64,000 bases of DNA from Myotis daubentonii (Eukaryota > Chordata > Mammalia > Chiroptera > Vespertilionidae): positions 37,327,341 through 37,391,340 of the forward strand of contig NC_081844.1 in NCBI RefSeq assembly GCF_963259705.1, written 5' to 3'. The notes beneath the pieces were generated by a model. It did no database searches. It worked only from the letters and a program-made list of their open reading frames with translations, and was not told the DNA's origin. The position numbers and the translations under genes are program-made. Shown here one piece after another: positions 34,031 to 46,300 of this stretch (position 1 is the first letter of the stretch; each line of letters opens with the position of its first letter).

Positions 34031-34638
34031 TGTTATTGTAACAGTCAGGGGGTGTAGAAATTAGTAAGAATGGGTTATTGTGAGAGATACATGTTGCCCC
34101 AAGCGAGACATGGTCAATGTCCAAGATTCTTTAAATCTAGATGCAAGGACCGCGTCAATGTCAGCACCTTCTCCAGAGCACCAGAGAGGCCTTAGTGCTT
34201 TAACCTTCAAGCTGCCCTGGTCTCAGAGATTCTTCAGGTATGTGGCCTGCAGCAGCGCCTTTGCCTTGGCAATGCCAAATACAATTCCGGCCAATGTTGC
34301 TATGGGGGTCAAAGGAGTAAAAACAAAGCAATATTCTTCCCAACTGCGAACAGGAGCCAAAAGAGGTTGTATTTTCCAACAGATCTGATCAAAGACCTTC
34401 CGCCTTTGGCTATAAGGGCTGTTGTAACTAACAGGTAAGGTTTCTTAGCAACAGTTTATTCGGGTGTGCCTCAGTAAAAGCAAACTCCATATATGAAAAT
34501 CTCGGTATATGTAAAATTTAAAAGAAACTCTGACTTTCAATTTGTTGTTTGAAAATGAAACTAGACTTAAAGACACTTTATCTTTCCTATACATAGTCAA
34601 ATGTAAAATACTGCAGCGGCCCCGCCTACTCAGGGAGG
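34031..34638. other. Unannotated intron
   Basis: The open frame 34080-34388 (plus) has no family match or splice context. No named repeat. Confidence 0.3.
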
Positions 34639-34683
34639 TGCCCCAACCACCACCAGCACCACCACCACCACCATCACCACCAC
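34639..34683. repeat. Imperfect CCA trinucleotide repeat
   Basis: CCA/CCAG/ATC units in a row. They give false proline-rich and glycine-rich open frames. Confidence 0.8.
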
Positions 34684-34842
34684 TGGGAGCTCCCAGAGAA
34701 GCGGAATCTTGGGGCCCACCCACCCTCACGAACCAGAATTTGCAGGTTAACAAACTCCCCAGATGATTTATGTACACATTAAGATCTGAGAAGCCCTGTC
34801 CTAGGCAACACTCCTGACCCTAACGCTGGAAGTCCACAAACA

Positions 34843-34967
34843 CAGGGTGGGGCAAAAGTAGGTTTACAGCTGTGAGTATGCGAAACCGTTTATCCTTGTA
34901 TTATTATTTACTAATTAATATATTATTTTTCCTATGAACAGCTGTAAACCTACTTTTGCCCACTCTG
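34843..34967. mobile_element. Intact mariner-type MITE, 125 bp
   Basis: Inverted ends CAGGGTGGGGCAAAAGTAGG and CCTACTTTTGCCCACTCTG, with homology running on through TTTACAGCTG, a stem of about 29 bp. TA follows the right end at 34968-34969. Same family as the element split at 4707/6594. Confidence 0.9.
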
Positions 34968-34993
34968 TATAGTTACACATCATGGCTTCGACT

Positions 34994-35220
34994 AGTGGTT
35001 CTCAAGCCTTACTCCTTATTACACATTAGAATAATCATCTCGATCATCTGGGCAGGCTTTTTTATTAAATTTTTTTTTCTTCTTTTTTTAATACTTATGC
35101 ACGGACCCTAACCCAAGATTTGGATTTGACTGGCCTGGGGTGGAACCCTGGCATTAGCATTTTTTTTTAAAAAAGCTCCTTAGGTGATTCGAGTGCAAGT
35201 GTTGCTGAGAACCACGGCTA
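34994..35220 (+). mobile_element. MER5-type hAT-Charlie relic
   Basis: Ends AGTGGTTCTCAAGCC and TTGCTGAGAACCAC, with inner GGCATTAGCATTTTTTTTTA and CTCCTTAGGTGATTCGAGTG. A T-rich expansion lies in the middle. Confidence 0.7.
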
Positions 35221-37240
35221 CAGAGCAAGAGCTAAGCTGGGACATAAACCCACCCTGCCAGACACTTAGGATCACAGAAGGATTTCTCAGAAGAAAACAT
35301 CAAACTGGAATGAAGACTGAGATGTAATGGATGTAAATCTTGCACAAAACACAGTGTCTTTTCTACACTAACTGCACCCAAATAGATTTTCCCTGGGTTA
35401 TTAGTGGACAATTATTTCTGAAGCTTCTCAAACACAGGCTCACTTTAACATGATCACAAATGACCACACCACCAAAAAGTCAAGTAACACCAAACTGCTG
35501 AGAACCTCATGGCACCAGTAAGTCCTCCAGTAGATGTCTGCCGAGGATTAGAAGCCTCTAATCTCTGTAAGGAAAACCTTTCCTGTGCTTATCAAATAAA
35601 TTCTTTCCACATTCTACCAAAAGCCCACAGGTAATATCTCCTTCCCTGACCTGTTCAACTGTAAAATTGCAAAAAGTGAGCTGGAGAAGAGGAGGGTTGG
35701 GGTAGTAGGGGTTGGCAGCAGGGAGAAAAGGGAGGATCAAGAGATTCGAGAACACTGGATGTGGAAGAGCCTGTGCAGCAGGAATGCTAGTCTGAGAGTG
35801 GGAACAGAAAGGTTAGCATCGGGGCTCCAGGGTGGGACGTGGGGCTGAAGCAAAGGTGCAGGATGTGGCCATGGAGGCGGCTGTTAGGGCGGAGCAGAGG
35901 TGAGTGTCCTTGGTCATCCTGAATTACTGACAATGGTCAAAGGAGGGATTCAAGAGGTAGACTGAGGTAAGGCAGATGCGAAGTCGTTAGTGAACAGGCA
36001 GAGGGCCTAATCCAGGTCACACACTAACCAAGAGGTGTGACCAGAAGCTCTTTCCAGCAGCCTCTTGAGAATGAAGCATCCAGCATGACCTGATATCAGA
36101 ACACCTCCTCCCTAATGACCCACCTGCCTTTGGCATGACTCAGCTGCCCTACAGGCACCACCCCTCGGCAAGCTGTGCGGCCTAGGTTTCCTTTCTGGGG
36201 CCTGCTTCCTCTGTCCTCACTGCTAAAGGTATAGGGTCAGAGAAGTGCTAAAAGGCTAAAAATTTAGTCCCAAAATTTCAAATAACTGGTCATCCCAAAG
36301 TCTTTGATAACTCTCATCCAGGGGAAATTTGTCAGCCTGGAGAAATATGAGAAATAAATGAAACAAGACTTTTTTTTACAGTTACCAAGGGCCTTGGCTA
36401 GGAACCAATATAGGAATATAAGTATGCCATACTAGATCAACTGAGTAATAGCTGTAGCAACCATATATTCCAGATTTTCGTAGACAACATCAACTTTAAA
36501 TATTTTGATCCCATTATCTCTAAAAATCCATATTTTAAGAATTCTAATATTGACATCCCAACTACATCCAGGGCTGTTTCTTACAGCTGAAAATGGTCCC
36601 CCAAAAATGTTGTGCTATATTGCACAGCCCGATTTAACAGTTAGGATTATGAGTTATAGATTCATCCTGCTTAAGGCATAGTTGAGTCACCCTACTCTTA
36701 TCTTCTAGTTCTGAAACAAACAGTATTATGCAGCGGAAAAAATACTGCTTTTAAATCCCTTCCAGACTCAATGCTGATCCAACACCATTTCAAAATGTTT
36801 TAAAATGGAACAGACCAGAACTGCAGTTCACATGTGATGTTCTTCCTCCCCAGGCCATATTCCAAATAGAGAGATGCCGTCTGAGCAAAGCACACACAAT
36901 CGCTGCATGCGACCTCCCTCTCTCCCGCAGACGGGAGAGATACACTTTCCCCTTGAATAAACCAGCCATAGGATTCATCCCCGAGTTTAGTCTCGTCCTC
37001 ATACAACAACAATAAAACCCAAATAACACACATCCCTTTTAGGGATTCCTTATAAAACATATTGTCTACCAACTGTTAAGGAGGCTCACATTTAGCCTTT
37101 GTTAGAAGCCTCTAAAAGGCTTTTTTTTTTCTTTTTTTTGGTAACTTTGTCTGAAAACTACAATCATAAGAAACGTTCTATACACAGTTGAAAATCAAAC
37201 TGTGGAAATAGAACATATCAGCTATATGGTAGCTTAATAC
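35221..37240. other. PINX1 intron 6 next to exon 6
   Basis: About 2 kb without a clear element. The overlapping minus frames at 36790-37072 could be part of a degraded LTR (a TTGAATAAACCAGCC-like signal near 36953), but I cannot support that. No PINX1 exon 7 is present here or further left. Confidence 0.35.
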
Positions 37241-37317
37241 CTCGGGAGTCTTCTTACTCTGTCTTTTCCCAAAAACGCAGTCCAGATCTGTTCTGCTCCG
37301 AGATGATAGGTCCTTCC
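37241..37317 (-). CDS. PINX1: PINX1 exon 6
   Basis: 77 nt, acceptor TTTTCCAG and donor GTATTA. Codes (G)KDLSSRSRTDLDCVFGK then RQSKKTPE and ends in phase 0, as expected before the last exon. The distance to exon 7 is at least 37 kb, as this exon's donor leads into DNA with no match to the rest of the protein. Confidence 0.95.
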
Positions 37318-40300
37318 CTGGAAAAACAACACGGTGCTTTTGAGTCACAGCAATCTTTCTAAAACACAGAGCACAAACATGAGCTGTAAACTCCTGAAAG
37401 CAAAATGAGTTTTGAAAAAGAAACAATTCTGTAAACTACTGACTTCTGTCTCCCTTGCACAGACGACAATTCTTTAATTAACTAATAACATTAAACTTTA
37501 AAATAACTTAAAAATCAAATAAATGTTTGAGAACCAGGACTGCTGACATTCTCTTAATGGTGGAAACAACTAAGAGCACAAGACTGAGAGGAGAACTAAA
37601 TTCTAAAGCCAGCTCCACTCCTGGCACGCCTTCAAGATGCTGTTTCTGTGTCTCTGGATCCCCCAGCTATAAAATAGATCTTACTGACTTCAAGGAGACA
37701 CGCGCTACTTATGCAGGACCATGAAATGCAGACTAGAAAATGCTGCTGAATATAGAACTTCAAAGCCGTACATGCACCTATGAGTGAGAACACACTGCAT
37801 TTGACATACAGGAGCTCAACAGTTACTGAATAACTAAAAATTTAAAAAGAATAAATGCAAACAAAAAATATTGGATGAGGGTGAAAGAGGTTGCTATATT
37901 AGCTTTAAATAATAGGATACACAATAAAAGCAGGAGATGAAATGGCTTCTCACAAAAGCAGTGGCCAAAAGACCCATAATTCTTATTAAAAACGCTAAAC
38001 TCTAACTTAATTTCAAACCACAAACCAAGTAATTTAAAATTCATTTTTTGGAATTTTCACTTCTACCAAAAATACTCTGTGAGCAGTTGACCAAATCCAT
38101 TCCCATTTGTCAACTTCAGGTAAATGCCTTTTAAAATGTAACTGCTACATGTAAGTCTTAAAGTTCTGGGGGAGTAGGCTCTGGGTTAGACACAGGAATT
38201 TTCATTTTGAGTTGGAAGCCCGAGTTCCACTGTCAGACTCGCTTCTTGGTTTCTTGTAGCAAAATTGACTTGGCAAAGTAATGTCATGACCCAGAAGGTT
38301 CTAGTTCACTGGCTACCACTGGGGCATTCAAATATGATATTGCTCAGTGACTCCATGAAATTAAAAAAACAAAACACCCTTCGATTAATGCAAAGCCAGG
38401 TGCCAAAACCAGTTTCATAGGCAGGCAGCAATTTCAACGGGCCAGTCAGTACGCCCTGTTCCCATCCGGAAGAACACGCTCCCCTGTGGCTCTACGCTGC
38501 TCTCCTTTCCTGCTGAGCTAGAAAGGAAGGCTTCCTGCTTCTAAGAGATTACGTAGTAGAACCCAGACAAAACACCCCAACGGAAACCACCTTTAGAACA
38601 AAATGAAGCACATCCAGATAGGAACTCAGAAAATAAACCAGAAGAGAGGGGAATAAAATGGGTCGTGGAGGTGAGAGGTGGACAAACCCTCAGCAGGTCT
38701 AGAGATCGATTCTTATCTTTGTCAGAAGCAGAGCAGACCACATTCAGGGTGGCAGTTTCCGTTTTAAGGAAAAGGAGTTGTACTTAGTTCAATATATGTA
38801 TTGGTCAACTATTGTAAACTATCTTCTGAAATGGAACAGATACTCCAAAAGAAATGCAAATAAAGATCTCTTTTACAGCAATGCAACTAAAAGGAATGCT
38901 GGAAGGATTCAGGAAGAGAGGGTACATGCAAGATTACAATTTGAAAACAGGATGACAAAGTATGGCCCCACAGAGATGAAAAGCAAATCTCAAAATTGAA
39001 GGGAAAACTGCCAGGCTGGTAGAGACAGTGAGCTGTACCAATGAAGGTGCAAGCATTTCTACAGTGTTGGTGATTGGTTCTTGTATCAGACATTTTTATC
39101 CTTTAGCAAAGTTCACTTAAGTAAATGTAGAAACCAGGATTGTTACAGGCTTTGCTCGGGACTTGATCTGGAAAACAAAACACAGAGAAGAATTAAGAGT
39201 CAGAGACTAAGGGAAAGGAACTTTAAGGTAGATAAAAATGGAAGATGGAAGCAATATTGAAATAGTTATTAGTTAATAGTCCTGATTGAATAGTTTATAA
39301 ATGCTATAAATTTATGGCCACATTTAAATAAAATATACATATTTTTAAAAATATATTTTTATTGATTTCAGAAAGGAAGGGAGAGTGAGTGAGAGATAGA
39401 AACACCTATGATGAGAATCACTGATTGGCTGCTTCCTGCACACCCCACACCGGGAATCGAGCCTGTAACCTGGGCATGTGCCTTGACCGGGAATTGAACT
39501 GTGACCTCCTGGATCATAGGCTGAAGCTCAACCACTGCACTACAACAGCCGAGCAAAATATTCATATTAAAAAAAAGAGTTTAAAAGCTTATTGGTCTCA
39601 GTTCTGAATGACAGTCAAATCACAGGAAATACTGCCGATAAGCTTAGATCTTAGAGAAATTGAGCAGACTAGGAAATACGTTATCTGTCTGGATATGGTT
39701 CATGCATATCTCAATCTTCAATTGGCCATAACATTTCAAAAACCAGGAAACAGTGCTTCCAGTGGTTAAGATGATGTAACAAAGGTCCATGAAAGGATGA
39801 GCAGATGAAAAAGCACTTTATGATCATTTTAGCTGTTTTCCTAACAATCATGAGTACCAGGTTTTCAATCTATCAGAGTAAAAAATTGGAAGGGAGGAAT
39901 GTTACTGCTATTGGCAGACACGTGTACAACATCAAGAAGTTCACACGGGAAGCAAAGGACACTATGAAAACAAACAAACAAAAAACATAAGAACTTAAGA
40001 ATCACAGAGATTTGGAGCCTTTTAGTTTAAGGGAAAAAGTCACATAGAACCCAACAAGTTTAAAGAGAAAATTGTATTATAATTGAGGTGCAAAAAACCC
40101 GAGTTTTTCTACTCAGAGTACAGGGGCAAGGGTAAAGAATGCAGGTTTGAGAAATAGGTTGATTATAATAAAAAATTAAAGGGCATGTAGGTAGCTTCAC
40201 TTGCTTAGAAAATTCATATGCAATCCCCAATCAAGAAGGATAAAACAAACAATATTATATTTTGTTTGTTTGTTTTTTAAATGAAAACACCTGAGACTGA

Positions 40301-43300
40301 CAAGCCTAGGACAGAGATTATGGAAATTTCCCTGCAAGGATAATGTCAGAAACCAGGAAATGGGAAAGAATCAGAGTAGAAGGTGAAATGATAACAAGAG
40401 TCAGAATTTTTTGAGATGGTGCTACTTTATATATAAATGTAAAAAAAATCAGAAGAGGAAACTTAAGGCCCTTTACTAGCAGAGTCCGACTGTAGGAGGG
40501 GAGGAGTTAACCATGCTAGATATACCCCAGTCTGTGTTTCCAGACTAGCAAGACAACTACCAGAACCTGTGTTATACATGCAGTTTCCTTATTTAAGAAG
40601 CAAAACACTACAAATACTACAGATAGTCACAGAGATAAGAACTCTGAGTAAATTGCCATGATGAAGTTATACACTATAGTTTAATAAGCAACTTTTTATC
40701 CATCCACTGCACAACGGGGGGTGGGGTGGGGGGGGACGATACAGCAATGCTCTCAACAACTGCTCACTGTATATAGAAAATGGTTTAGTAGAAACTGATA
40801 TTTTCCCTATTTTTTCCTCTCTGCAGGTATGGCATTGCCAAACAATTTTCAAATTAAAAGAAACCATGCTGAAGTTAGGCTTTTAAACAAATATAGATGA
40901 AATTAGCTTTTAAAATTATTTAATAAATTATTTCAAATTAAAATTATAAACTTGGGACTAGAGAAAGAAATAATGTATCAGAACTAAAATGGTAGCCAAT
41001 ACTGATGCAACAGCAAATTTTACAATGCTATTTGCTACTGTAATCTCACTAAAATAAAATCTTTATCTTCACTCATCACACTAAGCTACATAAAATGCCA
41101 CCTTCCCGTGTTTTAATTTCCTGGACCACAGACAAAGTTACAATACGAATCATCCTCATCCAATAAGTGAATTACTTTCATTATGAGCATACCCACAGGC
41201 TAATTTCCTTATTATCCATAATGCTGAACAATCAAAAGTTCCATACAATGGGGTCATTACTAATAAGTCATAAAACAGAACCTATTTTAGAACTCAATAA
41301 TGTCTTAAAAATCTTTCCTCACTTTACAAAAGAGGAAACTGAGTCTGAAAGAAGGAAGGTGGTTAAGGGATTTGTCTGAGAGAGTGACGGCCAGCATCAG
41401 CTTTCCTGCGACCTAAGACAGCCTACCTTAGAGGAAACAGAGTTGATCATTCATATCCGGTGACTCTACAAGAACAAATTTATTTTATGCAAATAAAGAA
41501 CTTTAAAATAACCTTTCCCTGCACATTGTTAAGATGGATGGTAAATAGTTGTCTTCTTCACTACTTGGATTTCTGCCTCCTTCTCCCATCTTTCTACTTA
41601 TTCCCAATCTGCATTTCTGTTTTCTCACTCGATCTCCTTTCTCACAACATACCTGGAACTCTCTTCCCTGCATACCAATGTCCCCACCTCCCCAAGGAGG
41701 CTAATAAGTAGGCGTACCTCATCTTAAAAGAGAAAGAATGAAGGCACAACACACCAAGCAAGTTGACAGGGTCACCTGGCAAGGGAGTGGCTTAACTAGA
41801 AATAGAGAAATAGAAAGCAGATACTCCCGGCACCCATTAGATTAAAGTAGATTAATGAGGTTTATCCTGGCTTCAGCAAATGCTTCAGATGAACTCATGC
41901 ATGTAGTTGGGAACAAAAAGAAAATTAGAAGATTTTATTTGCAAAAGTGAAAGCTTTAAAGGATGCCATACTGTCCAAAAGACACAGGCACACTTTTAAT
42001 GTCACGAATTTGCTCAGTACACTTCTGCTTTGTCTCTTTTTTTTCTATAGGGTCTAATGAGAAAAGGAGGGACATTTAAGGGCTTGGACATCATGGGCAT
42101 GAACTGACCTTCAGCCTCTCCTCAAAAGGACTGAAGGGCCAGCAAGGCCTGTCTTCTGTCCTGCAGCAGGTAGGGGTGGAGAGCAACCCTGATCGGAGGC
42201 CACAGAGAAAAACAACAGAGGTTCTAGCCTGAGAGAAAGAGGGATGACAGGAAGAGCCATACAAACCACACCCACTGGGACGGGCCAGAAGTAAGCACCA
42301 GCGTCTCCTCGCACACATTCCTCATGCTAGTCAGCTCCCCACTCCATTCAGCTCTGCCGTGGGCTCTCATTTACAGCAAACTCATTCCTACCTTTTGGGG
42401 TCCTGTGCCCCAGTGAGAACCACCATTAATAGTTTAAAGTGGTGGGAATTTCAGCTCCCACTGCTATTCAGGCAGGTTCTAGGAGTTAGGGAATTCCCAA
42501 TCATGTCAACAAGACTAAAACAAAGAGATGGGTGTGTATATCTAATCTTCCATAAAAGAACCATCAAACTGTGACTGGATATTACAACATAAATTATCAT
42601 CATATTTAATACTTTAAGTATATTATGCAATAAATAGGCTTCTGTCCCTAGAAAGTGCACTTAATACAGAACACTGTTTTCTGGGAAAACATTTGGGGAG
42701 TAGATGAGGGCTACTTAAATTGTTTCTTACAATACAAGACCGCCACCTAGTGGTTCAAGAGGACAACTGCATGCACAATTGACTACAAGTATTGGGGAGT
42801 GGGGAGGTGATGGAGGAAGATAGGATTTACCACCCAGTTCTCAAACATGTTTTCTAACACTATCTTCGCAATGAAAAGGAGTGCCTAAGTTAACACTCCA
42901 TGAAATGAAGAAAAGGTGTAGAATAATATAAAGATCAACTGGGAAGTGAGATTTCTCATACTGGAGTTCTTATTACAGAGAATAATTCTCTAAATTGAAA
43001 AATGTCAGGAACTATTCAACACCAACATCAAACTCTGAAAAACAAGAAAATGTAACTAAAAATGTTAATTAGAATTATTTCCTGACCTAGCCATTTAAAG
43101 TCCCTTTTTGCCTCTAAATAGCAAGTTGACTTCCAGCTTTGCCCCACCTCAGAGCTAATGAATCTGATGCACTCTAACCAGATCCCCAGTAGACTAACAA
43201 TAAATACTGAAACTTGAGCACCGCTTTAGATCCACCCAGTCATGCTATCCATAATTCCCCATTCTGAACGTACAAGACGTAATGCTGGCGAAGAGCTAAA

Positions 43301-46300
43301 ACTGCTTTAAGAAACCCAGTGGGAACAGAGGTATCAATAACAAATAAATAAACGCTTAATTTTACCTTTTGTGAATTTCTTATAATGAACACGGTTTTTG
43401 GAGACTTTGGACTTTTCCTCAAGGCTAAACGATCTCTTTTCCTTGTTGTCTGAGGAATCTTAAAAAAAAAAAAAAAGGGCATTACATTAAACTCTCTGTA
43501 ATCATTCTCATTTACTCTCTTACAGTGACATGGTCTTATTTAAATAAAATCTTTGGAAACCCTGTCCCTTATTATTGAACTCTAACTAAATGATTAGAAA
43601 TTTTTCTTGAACTGTATACTATGAATCAAGCAAGGCTATTTTCCAGAAATGTATACAGTCTTTGAGGAAATGAAAATTTGTGTTCACATAAAAATCTATA
43701 TACCAAAGTACATAATAGCCTTATTCATAATAGTAAAATACTGGATATAACTCAAAATTCCTCCAATGGGTGAATGACTGTGGCAGAGAAATATGATAGG
43801 ATGAAGAATTTTTAAAAGTTCAAGCAAAAACATATTAACATAAAATATTATCTCAGAGGAAAAGGAACTATGAAATATAATATTTCTGACTATTAAGGAC
43901 TTGTCTGTATATTTCTAAATAGAAGACAATGGGTATCAAATTGCTCTGGTATTTATCTACTGAATACATTTGGGACTAATGTAATGGGTGTTTTTTTAAA
44001 TGCCTATATTTCCCAATAAGACAGAAATTACAATTTGCAATAATTTGAAGCTATGATTAAAAACATAGATGTTGATATAAAAATGTGAGCTAGGGTATAC
44101 TGCTTTTCAAAATTCCCTTAGAGCAGTGGTTCTCAACCTTCCTAATGCTGCGACCCTTTAATACAGTTTCTCATGTTGTGACCCCCAACCATAAAATTAT
44201 TTTTGTTGCTACTTCATAACTGTAATTTTGCTACTGTTATGAATCGTAATGTAAATATCTGATATGCAGGATGTATTTTCATTGTTACAAATTGAACATA
44301 ATTAAAGCATAGTGATTAATCACAAAAATAATATGTAATTATATATGTGTTTTCCGATGGTGTTAGGCGACCCCTGTGAAAGGGTTGTTCGACCCCCAAA
44401 GGGGTCGCGACCCACAGGTTGAGAACCGCTGCCTTACAGGGTATGTGAGCAAAATAATTTGAAGATTCCTGTCCTAACCCACACCTTTGTGGATGGCAGG
44501 TTATCAGCATCCCAGCTTAAAACCATAAGGAACAAAATATCTGATGGAAGTAACAAACATTTCCTAAAACCATGAAATTACGTCTACAAAAAAGCTAAGT
44601 TGAGTATGGTAGAGAGAACTAACTAAGATAACTTTTTTTAAATGAAATTTTAAAGATATACTGATTTTTCTGTCCCAAAAGGAGATAAGGGTTATTTCCA
44701 GGATGTTTGCAAGATTCTATGAAGAGGGCAGTATGGAATTTCTGTTTAATTGAAAGGCAAATTGCATGAATTTGGTAAGTAATCTTAAGGAAGTAAAAAT
44801 ATTATTATAGAAAAAAAATGTTATTGTGTCATCTGCTTTTTAGCTCTAATATAGTAATTTTGGCTTTACTCTGACCAAAAATTCACTTGAATAAAGATAC
44901 TGTATTTATGAAAGATGACATGGCAGAAAAATAATTTATTAGCTCTCCAGGTCCACTCCTTGAACAGCTTTTTCCTTAAAGGGATATTCCTAAGGCTTTT
45001 CAGTACTGGGACTGGCGGTACAAGGCCTGGTTTGGACTGTACTGAGCTAGATAGGAAGCAGCCACCAAAGCCCAGTCCCTGTCACAGGGCCACCAGCACC
45101 CTCTAGTGGTCTCGAAGTGGAACTCAATCTACAGACTGGTAACTCCCCTGCAGCCAATGATTCAAGAGACTTCTATGTTTAGACAAAAATAAAAAGAATC
45201 AGCCTGCAAAGGTGAACCTGTGGATGGGGCTGCCCAAGGACAAGGCACTGCTGCTTGGCATCCGTCATGCGCTTTCTACCTTCCTGACAAATAATAGAGT
45301 TTCTTGGGTCACTTTAAACATTTCACCCACTGCACTTTGATAATACATGAGGGATAAATCTCAGAAGTACATTGAGAAAAATTAGGCAGATAGATTAGAA
45401 AATACAAACTTATATTTCCCTTGATTTCAGCTGTGATCCTGAATATAAAGATGCTTTTGTTTATAATTAGTAAGGGCTAATGTCCTTGAATTTTACTGCT
45501 GCATAGATCCTGCATTTCCTAATATCAGTCCAGTAAGTGTTTTCACAAAACATTTTCTTTTGGCTAACAAATTATCATCTTTTATGTTAGGACCACACAT
45601 TGGATAGTTCTAATAGTTAAACCATGGACAAGGAAAACTGTCCAAGTTATAGATTCCAACAAGAAGTCCAATCTGATTAGCAAAAATACAGAGTACCTCC
45701 CTTGATGTTTTTGGGCTCACTCCCATATATAGCATTACAATAAATCTTCTCACTGTTAGATTCATGCTACAATTTTACCAATTACTAGCATATCCTGTCT
45801 GCTACTTCTCAAGCAGGGATTATGTCGTATACATCTGCATATCCTCAAGTCTATTAACTTCATATCCAGCACGTAGCTCAATAAATGTTTGCTGAACTAA
45901 AGCCTAAACATTTACACCTCCTCAAGAGCCAAGAGGTGAGAAGAGGTGCAACCCAAGAGTCCATCGATGAATGAATAGACAAACAGGATGGGGTATACAC
46001 AGCATGGAACATTATTCAGCCTTAAACAGAAGGTACAACATTGGATACTACAGCATAGAGGAACCTTGAGGACATTATGTTAAGTGAAATAATCCAGACA
46101 CAAAAGGACACATACTACGATCCCACTTACATAAGATACCTAGAGTAGTTAAATTCAGAGACAGAAAGTAGAATGGTAGTCGCCAAGTGCTGGAGGGAGG
46201 AAGGACTGGGGAGTCAGTATTTAATGGGAATAGAGTTTCAGTTTTATAAGATGAAGAGTTCTGTGGGTGGATGGTGATAATGGTAGCACAACAATGTGTC

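Noticed and set aside
36790..37072. Two overlapping minus frames and a possible LTR poly(A) signal next to exon 6
   Set aside because: Not PINX1 exon 7 by sequence, and no LTR ends could be found. Left as unannotated intron.
1..37240. PINX1 last coding exon
   Set aside because: I looked for the lysine-rich C-terminus on the minus strand and saw no candidate. It must lie beyond the window.
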